Source of the DNA: Comamonas odontotermitis
GTDB lineage: Bacteria > Pseudomonadota > Gammaproteobacteria > Burkholderiales > Burkholderiaceae_C
Length of the DNA stretch: 64,000 nt
Reading direction: 5' to 3'
Assembly (NCBI RefSeq): GCF_014207855.1
Contig: NZ_JACHKZ010000004.1
Location: 1 to 64,000, forward strand
Shown piece after piece: positions 8,758 through 16,516 of this stretch (positions within the stretch are counted from its first letter, which is position 1; each line of letters begins with the position of its first letter). The notes below the pieces were generated by a model. That model was not told the DNA's origin. It made no database searches and worked only from the letters and a program-made list of their open reading frames with translations. A program made the translations under genes and the position numbers.

Positions 8758-8866
8758 CGCGCAATATGGTCGCCATCGAAAGGGTTTCAAGAGCAGTCCT
8801 GCAAAAATAAAAAGCAGAGAATTTCTCTTGAAATCAACGCTTCTCCATCCAACTACCAGTCATTGA

Positions 8867-8882
8867 GCAGCAATCGTGCTGC
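8867..8882 (+). promoter_or_regulatory. Small hairpin in the leader of the heat-shock gene
   Basis: GCAGCA and TGCTGC form a perfect 6-bp stem with an ATCG tetraloop, ending about 10 bases before the AAGGA ribosome-binding site of the Hsp20 gene. It does not cover the ribosome-binding site, so a RNA-thermometer role is not shown; a role in stability is only a possibility. Confidence 0.3.
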
Positions 8883-8903
8883 ACTGATAGAAAAGGATTG
8901 AAG

Positions 8904-9278
8904 ATGATCATGAGCCCTCTGCTGCACCGCTCCGCATTTGCTGTTTCGCCCGCTGCCATGGATGCCGCCCTGCAGCGCTTCCTGCAGACCACCACCTCCA
9001 CGCCAGCCAACGAGACGGTCAACCAGGAAGCCAATGTGTTCACCATCCAGCTCGATGTGCCAGGTCTGTCCCGAGAGCAGCTGACCATTGCACTGCAGGA
9101 CAAGACCGTGCGGCTGAGCAGCGTGGAAGGTGCACCGCGCAACGTGCAACGCGCCTGGAAACTGCCCGCAGCGATTGACGCCACCCATTCCAAGGCAGCG
9201 CTGGAAAACGGTGTGCTGACCTTGACCCTGGCGACCCACCAGCCAGAGCCCACGGTGCAGACGCTCAGCATCCAGTAA
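8904..9278 (+). CDS. Small heat-shock protein, Hsp20/alpha-crystallin family
   Basis: A 124-residue protein consisting of a short N-terminal arm and an alpha-crystallin domain. Beta strands such as VFTIQLDVPGLSREQLTIAL and the terminal-domain signature ALENGVLTLTLA are clear. These ATP-independent chaperones hold unfolded proteins until Hsp70 can refold them. The ATG at 8904 follows AAGGA at a 6-base spacing; the TTG two codons upstream is less likely. It is transcribed alone and ends at a bidirectional terminator shared with tsaD. Confidence 0.9.
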   Translation: MIMSPLLHRSAFAVSPAAMDAALQRFLQTTTSTPANETVNQEANVFTIQLDVPGLSREQLTIALQDKTVRLSSVEGAPRNVQRAWKLPAAIDATHSKAALENGVLTLTLATHQPEPTVQTLSIQ

Positions 9279-9301
9279 CGAAGCGACCTCCCAGAAGCGA
9301 A

Positions 9302-9322
9302 ACGGGGCCCATGCGGCCCCGT
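9302..9322. terminator. Bidirectional terminator between hsp20 and tsaD
   Basis: ACGGGGCC (9302-9309) and GGCCCCGT (9315-9322) form a perfect 8-bp stem with a 5-base loop between the convergent 3' ends. The minus-strand side is followed by TTTCGCTT; the T content after it on the plus strand is weaker. Confidence 0.7.
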
Positions 9323-9350
9323 CTTGCTGCCTGAAGGCAGAGGCGATCAG

Positions 9351-10412
9351 CTACACCATGGCGGGTGGCGCTGCCACGATGGAATCGAGCGGCCAACGCG
9401 GCTTCACATCAAAAGCGTAGATCTTCTCGGCCTGCTGCTGCCCTGCCTGGATGCGCATGGCAGCGGCCATCGCAATCATTGCGCCGTTGTCGGTGCACAG
9501 GTGCAGCTCCGGGTAGTGCACGCGCACGCCACGCTTGGCGCAGGCGGCATTCAACTGCTCGCGCAGCAGGCGGTTCGCGCCCACCCCACCGGCAACCACC
9601 ACGCGTTTCATGCCTGTGTCCTTGAGCGCATTCAAGGTTTTTTTCACCAGTACGTCGACAATCGCCGCCTGCGTGGAAGCGGCCAGATCGGCCTTGCGCG
9701 CATCCAGTGTGTCGCCCAGCTTCTTGGCCTGGGTCAACACGGCAGTCTTCAGGCCTGCAAATGAAAAATCCAGGTCACCGCTGTGCAAAAGCGGCCGCGG
9801 CAGCTTGAAGGCTTCGGGGTCACCGCCTTGCGCAAGGCGCGAGAGCTCTGGACCGCCCGGATACGGCAAGCCCAGCAGCTTGGCGGATTTGTCAAAGGCC
9901 TCGCCTGCTGCATCATCAATGGTCTCGCCCAAAATTGTGTATTGGCCCACGCCGTCAACACGCATCAGTTGCGTGTGGCCACCCGATACCAGCAGCGCGA
10001 TAAACGGGAACTGCGGCGGATCATTGCTCAGAAATGGCGACAGCAGATGGCCCTCCAGGTGGTGCACACCAAGCACAGGCTTGTCCAGCGCCGCAGCCAT
10101 GGCGCAGGCCACGCCAGAGCCCACCAGCAGCGCACCGGCAAGGCCTGGTCCGCGTGTGAAAGCGATGGCATCGATATCATCGAGCGCGCAGTCCGCGTCC
10201 TGCAATACCTTTTCGGTCAGGGGCAGTACACGGCGGATATGGTCGCGGCTGGCCAGCTCCGGCACCACGCCGCCATAGGCACGGTGCATCTCGATCTGGC
10301 TGTACAGTGCATGGCTCAGCAGCTGCGGCACCGCGCCACCATCCTGCGTGCGCACCAAGGCGACACCCGTTTCATCGCACGACGATTCGATTCCCAAAAT
10401 CAACAAACTCAT
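9351..10412 (-). CDS. tsaD: tRNA N6-adenosine threonylcarbamoyltransferase
   Basis: A 353-residue cytosolic enzyme of the Kae1/TsaD family, transferring the threonylcarbamoyl group from TC-AMP to A37 of tRNAs reading ANN codons, together with TsaB and TsaE. The opening [15 protein letters not shown] is diagnostic, the metal-binding HHLEGH motif is present, as are LVSGGHTQL and the Gly-rich [13 protein letters not shown]. Length is normal. The start at 10412 matches the family; an upstream in-frame codon would add 18 atypical residues. It is monocistronic and convergent with hsp20. Confidence 0.97.
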   Translation of the reverse strand: MSLLILGIESSCDETGVALVRTQDGGAVPQLLSHALYSQIEMHRAYGGVVPELASRDHIRRVLPLTEKVLQDADCALDDIDAIAFTRGPGLAGALLVGSGVACAMAAALDKPVLGVHHLEGHLLSPFLSNDPPQFPFIALLVSGGHTQLMRVDGVGQYTILGETIDDAAGEAFDKSAKLLGLPYPGGPELSRLAQGGDPEAFKLPRPLLHSGDLDFSFAGLKTAVLTQAKKLGDTLDARKADLAASTQAAIVDVLVKKTLNALKDTGMKRVVVAGGVGANRLLREQLNAACAKRGVRVHYPELHLCTDNGAMIAMAAAMRIQAGQQQAEKIYAFDVKPRWPLDSIVAAPPAMV

Positions 10413-10445
10413 GGGGCGAAAGTGTAGGCGCTTCAAGGGGCGGAC

Positions 10446-10493
10446 ATGAAAAATCCCCAACACCACCCCGCATTGCGGGAAGGTATTGGGGAT
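10446..10493 (-). terminator. Rho-independent terminator of the DUF937 gene
   Basis: ATCCCCAA (10453-10460) pairs with TTGGGGAT (10486-10493), and a second stem CCCGC/GCGGG (10467-10471 with 10475-10479) is nested inside. On the minus strand the structure is followed by TTTTT, a typical intrinsic terminator 30 bases after the stop codon. Confidence 0.85.
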
Positions 10494-10523
10494 ACTTGAA
10501 TATTCTGGCGAATGCGGCTGCGA

Positions 10524-11231
10524 TCAGCGGCGGCCGCTGAGCAGCGAGCCGCCAATCTTCATCAGATCACCCACATCCAGCTTGCCGTCGCCATTCTGAT
10601 CCAGCAAAGACCCCAGCAGGCCGCCACCCAGGCCGCCTTGCTGCTGCACACGGCTTTGCTCTTGACCCAGGGCATTGCCCAGATCGGATGAATTCATGCC
10701 GCCAGCCATCACGCGCTGCGCGAGGAACGACATCACGATGGGCGCCAGCATCTTGAGCAGATTGCCTGCATTGTTTCCAAGGCCGGTAGCCTGGCCCAGG
10801 TTGCTGGAAGCCTGGTCCTGCTGGCCGCCAAAGATGTGGCCCAGAATGCTGCCACCATCGAGCGCAGCGGGGTTGCCGCCCGCTGGTGCACCGCCGCCCA
10901 TGGCCCCGCCCAGCACGCTACCCAGCATACCTCCCAGGCCACCCAGGCCGCCGACCTGCCCGGCACCTGCGCCACCGCCCAGCAGCGAGCCCAGCAAGCC
11001 CCCCAGATCCGGGCCGCCCGCGTGGTCACGCTGCAGCGCCCCGAACAAGGCGTCGGCGCCTGCCGCGTTCTGGGTGTTGTTGCCCAGGGCGCCCAGCATC
11101 ATCGGAATGGCCGCATGCACGGCCTGCTCGGTTTGGGCTTCGCTCTCACCCAGGCTTTGCGCCATCTGCTGCATGGGAGCTCCCTGCAACTGTTGCAACA
11201 GCTCTTCAACCATCGATGGAGATACGGACAT
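10524..11231 (-). CDS. DUF937 family protein with EF-hand-like loop
   Basis: A 235-residue protein of unknown function. The N-terminus is helical and Gln-rich (MVEELLQQLQG), followed by AIPMMLGALGNNTQ, typical of DUF937; the middle is very rich in Gly, Ala and Leu. The C-terminus carries LLDQNGDGKLDVGDLM, a D-x-N-x-DG-x-x-D-x-x-D pattern like a calcium-binding EF-hand or dockerin loop. No signal peptide is seen. The ATG at 11231 has an AAAGGAAA ribosome-binding site; five residues upstream is a weaker start. It is monocistronic with its own terminator. Confidence 0.75.
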   Translation of the reverse strand: MSVSPSMVEELLQQLQGAPMQQMAQSLGESEAQTEQAVHAAIPMMLGALGNNTQNAAGADALFGALQRDHAGGPDLGGLLGSLLGGGAGAGQVGGLGGLGGMLGSVLGGAMGGGAPAGGNPAALDGGSILGHIFGGQQDQASSNLGQATGLGNNAGNLLKMLAPIVMSFLAQRVMAGGMNSSDLGNALGQEQSRVQQQGGLGGGLLGSLLDQNGDGKLDVGDLMKIGGSLLSGRR

Positions 11232-11427
11232 AGGGTTTCCTTTCATGCGCCCAAAAAGGCATTGGCTCAGACCGCCGATATTAGGCCCTTGCCACCGCTT
11301 TGCAGCTGCGCACAGCGCAAAACTTCGTCAATTGTCGCCGTACTCAGAATGATTGGCGTGACAAATGCATCTTCCCCAAACCATTGCACCGGAACAAGGC
11401 CGCAAGGTGCATACCCCGCATGCCGAT

Positions 11428-11490
11428 AGGCATGATTTTTCTTATTACTTTTTCATCTATAAAACCTAAAATAATATGCCAAACATTCCT
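11428..11490 (+). promoter_or_regulatory. AT-rich leader and probable promoter region of ybiB
   Basis: This stretch is much richer in A and T than its surroundings (runs such as TTTTTCTTATTACTTTTTC and CTAAAATAATATG). It ends just before the ybiB start and probably holds the ybiB-cobA promoter with an UP-like element. Exact boxes cannot be assigned with confidence. Confidence 0.35.
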
Positions 11491-11497
11491 GCATATC

Positions 11498-12484
11498 ATG
11501 GCCATACAGCACTACATCAAAGAGATCGGGCGCGGGGCGCGTGGCGCCAAGGCGCTTGATCGCGCGCAGGCCGCTGACCTGCTCGGCCAGATTCTGGACG
11601 GCCTCGTCAGCGACTATGAGGTCGGTGCCTTCTGCATTGCCATGCGCATCAAGGGGGAGACTGCCGAAGAAATGTGCGGCCTGTGGGATGCCGTGCATGC
11701 GCGCATCACGCGCCTTCGAGTGCGAGGCGCTCAGGGATCGCATGGCGCGGCCATCATCATCCCCAGCTACAACGGCGCACGCCGCCTGCCCACCCTGACG
11801 CCATTGCTGGCGCTGCTGCTGGCGCGCGAAGGCCTGCCGGTGCTGGTGCACGGCATGCAGACTGAAACCAGCCGAACTTCGGTGTTTACCGTGCTGCAAC
11901 GCTTGGGCATCGTCACCGAGCCGCAAACCAGCCCAATCTCTGCGGCCCAGGTTACCGCCATGCATACAGCGACCTTGCTGCCTGGCCTGGCCCGGCTGCT
12001 GGCCGTGCGCCAGGTGATCGGTCTGCGCAACCCAGGCCACAGCGTTGCCAAGCTGCTGCAGCCGGTGGAGGGCTCCGCCTTGCTGCTTGGCAGCTATACC
12101 CACCCCGAATACCTGCCCATGCTCCAAGGCACGCTCTCCCAGTTGGGTGTCAACGCTCTGCTCTCGCGCGGCCTGGAAGGCGAGGTTTGCGCCGACCCGC
12201 GCCGCACGCCCCAGTACGACGGATTTGTACAAGGCCACCACCACGTGCTACAGGCACGTGCCGCAGGTACCGACAGCGATGTACCCGGCCTGCCCGATGC
12301 CATCGATGCCGACAGTACCGCCCGCTATACCGAGGCTGTACTCGCAGGCCGCCTGCCAGTGCCTGCCGCTCTTGCACAGCAGGTGCAGCACATACGCAGC
12401 CTGGTAGATTTGATAAAAAATACGGATAAAACACCCATTGATCATGCACATTCAGCTATCAAATCAGGAGTATCACTACCATGA
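11498..12484 (+). CDS. ybiB: DNA-binding protein YbiB (anthranilate phosphoribosyltransferase fold)
   Basis: A 328-residue protein of the TrpD2/YbiB family. The N-terminal helical domain begins IQHYIKEIGRGARGAKALD, and the alpha/beta domain carries GAFCIAMRIKGETAEEM and LPVLVHGM. E. coli YbiB has the TrpD fold but lacks the enzyme activity, binds nucleic acid and is linked to the SOS response. The Met at 11498 is the conserved start; a longer frame begins at 11300 but runs through the AT-rich leader. The last 25 or so codons are built from a copy of the dispersed palindromic repeat. The stop codon overlaps the cobA start (ATGA), so the two are coupled. Confidence 0.85.
   Translation: MAIQHYIKEIGRGARGAKALDRAQAADLLGQILDGLVSDYEVGAFCIAMRIKGETAEEMCGLWDAVHARITRLRVRGAQGSHGAAIIIPSYNGARRLPTLTPLLALLLAREGLPVLVHGMQTETSRTSVFTVLQRLGIVTEPQTSPISAAQVTAMHTATLLPGLARLLAVRQVIGLRNPGHSVAKLLQPVEGSALLLGSYTHPEYLPMLQGTLSQLGVNALLSRGLEGEVCADPRRTPQYDGFVQGHHHVLQARAAGTDSDVPGLPDAIDADSTARYTEAVLAGRLPVPAALAQQVQHIRSLVDLIKNTDKTPIDHAHSAIKSGVSLP
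12407..12465. repeat. Dispersed imperfect palindrome, copy inside the ybiB 3' end
   Basis: GATTTGATA (12407-12415) and TATCAAATC (12457-12465) are perfect inverted arms about 41 bases apart. The right arm reads CAGCTATCAAAT, the shared half-sequence of a repeat family seen elsewhere in the window. The copy supplies the last codons of ybiB and lies directly ahead of the cobA ribosome-binding site AGGAG. Confidence 0.6.
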
Positions 12485-13401
12485 ATGATCAGCTTTTCGT
12501 GCGGCCGGACAACACGAGCCTGCCCTCAGCCGCGGCCCCTTCTGTCGGCAGCTGTACCTTGGTGGGCGCCGGGCCGGGCGACCCCGACTTGCTGACCATT
12601 GCCGCCGCCAGGGCCATCCAGCAGGCCACGGTGCTGCTGGTGGACGATCTGGTGAACGACGCCGTGCTGGAATGGGCAGCACCCAGCGCGCGCATTGTGC
12701 ACGTGGGCAAGCGCGGCGGTTGCCAGAGCACGCCGCAGGCCTTCATCCAGCGGCTGATGCTGCAGGAGGTGCAAAGCGGCGAGCAGGTCGTGCGCCTCAA
12801 GGGTGGCGATCCATTCATTTTTGGCCGAGGCGGCGAAGAAGTGGAATTTCTGCGCGCCCATGGCGTCTCACCCCGCATCATCAACGGCGTCACGGCTGGC
12901 CTTGCCGCCGTCACCAGCCTGGGGGCGCCGTTGACCCACCGCGACCATGCGCAAGGCGTGGTGTTCATCACCGGGCATGCCAAACCTGGCGGCGCGGGGC
13001 CCGATTGGGCGCAGCTTGCCCAAACTGCGCACAGCGCCCGGCTCACCCTTGTCATCTACATGGGAGTGGCTGGCGCCAACAGCATCACCCAGGGCCTGCT
13101 GCGGGGCTTGCCTGGGGATACGCCGGTAGCCATCGTGCAGCACGCCAGCCTTCCCCAGCAGCGCCAGGCCATCACCACACTGACAGAGCTGCCCGCCACC
13201 ATGGCGCGCGAGCAGCTAGGCAGCCCCAGCATCATCGTGGTGGGCGACATCGTCCACTGCGCCGCTTTGGCGGCTCAAGCCGAGCGGTCCGTTGATCCGC
13301 AACAAGGCGGCGATCCCGCACTCCACAATACTTCCTCTTTTTACGACTACGATAGCGAGGCGCTGCCCACTCGTGCACCACGGCGTGCAGCGCAACCGTA
13401 A
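12481..13401 (+). CDS. cobA: Uroporphyrinogen-III C-methyltransferase
   Basis: A 306-residue SAM-dependent enzyme that methylates uroporphyrinogen III at C2 and C7 to precorrin-2, feeding siroheme and cobalamin synthesis. It shows the family motifs VGAGPGDPDLLT, VVRLKGGDPFIFGRGGEE, the INGVTAGLAA segment and LTHRDHAQGVVFITGH. The C-terminus runs on about 30 residues past the usual core, in a low-complexity tail. It is single-domain (no CysG-type dehydrogenase/ferrochelatase part). No cobalamin riboswitch was seen ahead of it; its start overlaps the ybiB stop, so expression depends on ybiB. No nitrite or sulfite reductase genes are nearby. Confidence 0.95.
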   Translation: MNDQLFVRPDNTSLPSAAAPSVGSCTLVGAGPGDPDLLTIAAARAIQQATVLLVDDLVNDAVLEWAAPSARIVHVGKRGGCQSTPQAFIQRLMLQEVQSGEQVVRLKGGDPFIFGRGGEEVEFLRAHGVSPRIINGVTAGLAAVTSLGAPLTHRDHAQGVVFITGHAKPGGAGPDWAQLAQTAHSARLTLVIYMGVAGANSITQGLLRGLPGDTPVAIVQHASLPQQRQAITTLTELPATMAREQLGSPSIIVVGDIVHCAALAAQAERSVDPQQGGDPALHNTSSFYDYDSEALPTRAPRRAAQP

Positions 13402-13506
13402 AACTGCTGCATGATGCCCCGGGCTCTCGTGCAATGGCAGCTACGGCCCGCCAGCAGACCATCCAACTGCCAACTGCTGGCCTCACTAACAAAACGAGGA
13501 GAAACC

Positions 13507-14703
13507 GTGAAGCCAACGCAACAAGCATGGCGCTTGAGAACCATCGCCGTCACCGGCCTGTGTGCGGCGCTCATCAGCGGCTGCAATACCGAATTTGGCG
13601 TAGGCCCGGGCGACGGCGGCGAAACCCCAGGCAACCCCGAATACCCCACACTGGATGGCAAACGCCCCCAGAGCTTTGCTCTGGCCAGCGTTGGCAACCA
13701 GCCCGCCAATTCGCTCGAAAGCATGACCCAGGCCATGACGCAAAGCGCCGATTTCATTGCGGTGGATCTGGTCATGAGCAAGGACGGCACCCTGGTGGCA
13801 CTGGGCTCTCCCGATATCACCAACATCACTGACATCGCCACCCACTCCGAGTTCTCCAACCGCAAGACGACCAAACTGCTCGACGATGTGTCCACCACCG
13901 GATGGTTCGCATCCGATTTCACGCTGGCAGAGCTGCAGACATTGCGCCTCAAGAATCCGACGGGCACCAGCACCACGACCGATGCCAACAGCTTCCGCAT
14001 CCAGTCGCTTGCGCAGGTGTTCGACTGGGCCAAACGACAGACACGCACGCCCGGCCTCTACCTGCATACCCGCAACCCCACCTATCACAGCAAACTGGGG
14101 CTGCCCATGGAAGACAAGCTGGTCGCCGCGTTGCAGCAGGCGGGAAACACGTCAGCCACCTCGCCCGTGATGATCCGCTCGTCGGAAGTGCAGCACCTCA
14201 AGACCTTGCGCGCCAAGACCCAGGTCCGTCTGGTGCAGATGATTCGCGCCAGCGGCCTCACACCCTGGGGCGTGCTCCAGTTGTCGCCGCCCAATGACCG
14301 TCCGTATGATTTCACAGTGGCAGGCACGGCAACCACCTATGCCGACATGGTTACCGCGGCAGGCTTGGCGCAGATCAAGACCTATGCCAATGGCATCTCG
14401 CCATGGAAGCCGTATGTCATCTCAGCCACCTATCTGGACAAAAACAATGATGGCCAGCCCGACGATCTGAACAATGACGGGAAGTTGGACTACCGTGACC
14501 GCGTAATGATGACCGCCTCCGACTTGGTAAAAAATGCCCACGCAGCCAACCTGTTTGTGCACCCGTTTGAGTTCTCGAGCGATGTCAGCACGCTGGCCAG
14601 TGATTTTGCGGGCGACGCCAGCAAGGAATACAAGCTGTTCTACAAGGTGGGCGTGGATGGCGTTTTCTCCGCCAATCCGGCAGATGCCAACAAGGCGCGC
14701 TGA
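13507..14703 (+). CDS. Degenerate glycerophosphodiester phosphodiesterase-fold lipoprotein
   Basis: A 398-residue protein with a GTG start at 13507 behind a GAGGAG ribosome-binding site. The signal peptide ends in a lipobox LISGC, giving Cys26 as the probable lipidated residue. The rest matches GDPD proteins of the GlpQ kind, for example ADFIAVDLVMSKDGTLVAL. Key positions are lost: the HRG motif aligns with ASV (about residues 60-62), the metal-binding Glu aligns with Ala85 (Asp87 is kept), and the second catalytic His-Asp pair aligns with Gly100-Ser101. The later Glu-x-Lys position reads HTR. Two Asp-rich, EF-hand-like loops (DKNNDGQPDD and NNDGKLDYRD) follow near the C-terminus. Probably a non-catalytic binding or structural protein. 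Confidence 0.75.
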   Translation: MKPTQQAWRLRTIAVTGLCAALISGCNTEFGVGPGDGGETPGNPEYPTLDGKRPQSFALASVGNQPANSLESMTQAMTQSADFIAVDLVMSKDGTLVALGSPDITNITDIATHSEFSNRKTTKLLDDVSTTGWFASDFTLAELQTLRLKNPTGTSTTTDANSFRIQSLAQVFDWAKRQTRTPGLYLHTRNPTYHSKLGLPMEDKLVAALQQAGNTSATSPVMIRSSEVQHLKTLRAKTQVRLVQMIRASGLTPWGVLQLSPPNDRPYDFTVAGTATTYADMVTAAGLAQIKTYANGISPWKPYVISATYLDKNNDGQPDDLNNDGKLDYRDRVMMTASDLVKNAHAANLFVHPFEFSSDVSTLASDFAGDASKEYKLFYKVGVDGVFSANPADANKAR

Positions 14704-14743
14704 CCACCCGCATTCAAGCGCGCTTATCAGCGCCTGAAAATAC

Positions 14744-14776
14744 AAAAGCCAGCACCTTCGCTGGCTTTTGCGTTTT
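14744..14776. terminator. Bidirectional terminator between the GDPD-fold lipoprotein and thioesterase genes
   Basis: AAAAGCCAGC (14744-14753) and GCTGGCTTTT (14760-14769) form a perfect 10-bp stem with a 6-base loop, followed by GCGTTTTT on the plus strand. The A-rich left side supplies a T-rich tail on the minus strand. Confidence 0.85.
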
Positions 14777-14838
14777 TGAGTCTTCTTTTACATTTTGGAG
14801 GGGACGGTGTGGCGTGCAATGAATGACAGCCCGCCCCC

Positions 14839-15333
14839 TCAGCCTGGCGCAACATCGGTCTGCCGGGTTTCGGCAAAGCGCCGCGCCAACTCCTTGCGCA
14901 GCTCCTTGCGGGTGATGGCTGCATTCCAGCGGCGCTTTTCCTCGGCGGTTTCAGGTTGCAGTGGAGGTACCGGCACTGGCTTGCGGTTGTCATCCACCGC
15001 CACCATCGTGAAAAAGCAGCTGTTGACATGGCGCACACTGCGCTGCTGGATGTTCTCGGCCACCACCTTGACGCCAACTTCCATCGACGAAGTACCGGTG
15101 TAGTTGACACTCGCATAGAACGACACCAACTCACCAACGTGGATGGGCTCCAGAAACATCACCTGGTCCACACTTAGCGTGACCACATAGCGCCCTGCAT
15201 ACCGGCTGGCACAGGAATAGGCCACATTGTCGAGCTGGCGCAGAATGGCCCCGCCATGCACATTGCCAGAGAAATTGGCCATGTCGGGCGACATGAGCAC
15301 AGTCATCGTGAGTTGGTGGTGAGGAAGACGCAT
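14839..15333 (-). CDS. Acyl-CoA thioesterase, hotdog fold (YciA/YkhA type)
   Basis: A 164-residue cytosolic hotdog protein. The signature MANFSGNVHGGAILRQLDN includes the conserved Asn and Asp of the 4HBT active site, and the strand LSVDQVMFLEPIHVGELV is typical. These enzymes hydrolyse acyl-CoA thioesters. The C-terminus is a charged helical tail (EEKRRWNAAITRKELRKELA). The ATG at 15333 gives the conserved N-terminus; a GTG at 15369 would add 12 residues and cannot be excluded. It is convergent with the lipoprotein gene and divergent from the DUF3626 gene. Confidence 0.88.
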   Translation of the reverse strand: MRLPHHQLTMTVLMSPDMANFSGNVHGGAILRQLDNVAYSCASRYAGRYVVTLSVDQVMFLEPIHVGELVSFYASVNYTGTSSMEVGVKVVAENIQQRSVRHVNSCFFTMVAVDDNRKPVPVPPLQPETAEEKRRWNAAITRKELRKELARRFAETRQTDVAPG

Positions 15334-15420
15334 GGGCGAATTGTAGGGATTTGCGGCAAAAAGCGACACTCTCTACCCAAACAATGGGTCCCAGCCAACG
15401 GCTGCTATGCTCAAGCCAGC

Positions 15421-16326
15421 ATGCAAATACCTGTCCCCCAGCCCGCATCCCCTGCATTGCAGCCGGCCCAGCTGCAGGCGCTGCAAGCCGTACAAAGCCG
15501 TGGCGCCAGCCGCTGCGGTACGGCGCCGCTGGCTCCCATCCACATCCACTTTCATGCCGATTGGCTGCACCTGGGCCAGCCGGTGATGGAGCAGCTGGCT
15601 GCCAGTGGCCGCTACCAGTCACAGTTTGAGAGCGGCTGGAGCAATGGCAGTTACAGCCCCCAGACCGGTGGCCAGCGCTGGCAATGGGAACATGACTGGT
15701 TCGCAGGCGCCTATGACGCATCCGCCCCCGACGAGCGCCCGGTGTACGGGGCCGTGGATATCACCCTGTTGGGCTACGCCAGCAGCACCGGCTACGGCGC
15801 GGCGCCGCGCTTTGGCAGCGCCTACCTGGTGCTGCATCCACAGCTGGCAATGCGCAGCAGCTTCTGCGACCCTGACAGCTACTGGCAGCCCACTCATATG
15901 GGCCTGTGGCCACAGATGGACTGGCAACAGTTGCAGTGCCTCGCGCTGCCCGACCCACTGGATCATTACGTCGAAGCCCAGGTGCATGGAGGCCTGGTAC
16001 TGGAGCGCGATGTGACCGCGATCGTGCTCGACCCAAGCCTGAAGGGCAGCCCTGCGGCGGCAGCGGCCGCGCGCTGCGGCGTGCCAGTGCTCTGGCACGG
16101 CGGCTACCGCTTGACTTCCGCCATGCTGGCGCAGGCCGCCGCCTACCGAGGCACAGAGATTGCAGATGCCTTGCGCGACATGCTCGCTCAGTTGGGCAGT
16201 ACAGAGCCCCCGTGCCTGACCCCCGCCACCCTCGGCCATGCGCAGGCAGCGCACCCCGCCCGCTACGATGGCCCCACCCTGAAAAAAGCATGGCACTGCA
16301 TGGCCCGCTTCGGGCGAGCGATGTGA
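15421..16326 (+). CDS. DUF3626 family protein
   Basis: A 301-residue protein whose conserved blocks match what I recall of DUF3626: IHIHFHADW (40-48), GRYQSQFESGWSNGSY (63-78), WEHDWFAGAYD (89-99), RPVYGAVDI (106-114), GAAPRFGSAYL (126-136) and DHYVEAQVHGGL (181-192). No signal peptide or membrane segment is seen, so it is probably cytosolic. The biochemical function is unknown. The spacing of an H-containing first strand, an F-x-S strand and a final E-x-Q block loosely recalls the three-motif layout of ADP-ribosyltransferases; this is only a suggestion. The start at 15421 excludes a longer frame that overlaps the divergent thioesterase gene. No obvious partner gene. Confidence 0.6.
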   Translation: MQIPVPQPASPALQPAQLQALQAVQSRGASRCGTAPLAPIHIHFHADWLHLGQPVMEQLAASGRYQSQFESGWSNGSYSPQTGGQRWQWEHDWFAGAYDASAPDERPVYGAVDITLLGYASSTGYGAAPRFGSAYLVLHPQLAMRSSFCDPDSYWQPTHMGLWPQMDWQQLQCLALPDPLDHYVEAQVHGGLVLERDVTAIVLDPSLKGSPAAAAAARCGVPVLWHGGYRLTSAMLAQAAAYRGTEIADALRDMLAQLGSTEPPCLTPATLGHAQAAHPARYDGPTLKKAWHCMARFGRAM

Positions 16327-16438
16327 GGGCGTACGCATCGCCGATAATGCAGGGCTTTTCAGATGCCGCACGTCGCTCGTGCGCGCTGCCATTGGCAGGA
16401 CCCTCCAGGCGGTTTTTTGGGGGAATGTGGTTCAGCAC

Positions 16439-16481
16439 GATGATTAATTTCAAGGAAATTAAGCTAATCGTGCGTCCAGCA
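16439..16481. promoter_or_regulatory. Imperfect palindrome upstream of the BaiN-type gene
   Basis: GCACGATGATTAATTTC and GAAATTAAGCTAATCGTGC are near-perfect inverted arms with a 3-base centre, about 35 bases before the start codon at 16517. It could be a regulator-binding dyad or a leader hairpin. The outer GCACGAT arm resembles half of the palindrome at 197-210. Confidence 0.35.
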
Positions 16482-16516
16482 AGCGCAGCAAGCTCTTTTT
16501 TCAATAGCACTCCAGC

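Noticed and set aside
8827-8850. Possible sigma-32 promoter of hsp20 (CTTGAAA and CTCCATCC)
   Set aside because: The spacer is only about 9-10 bases; heat-shock promoters need about 13-17, so the match is probably chance.
8867-8882. ROSE-type RNA thermometer before hsp20
   Set aside because: The hairpin does not pair with the ribosome-binding site and shows none of the ROSE signature.
12000-12480. Cobalamin riboswitch before cobA
   Set aside because: cobA starts within the ybiB stop codon; no B12-box sequence is seen there or in the ybiB leader.
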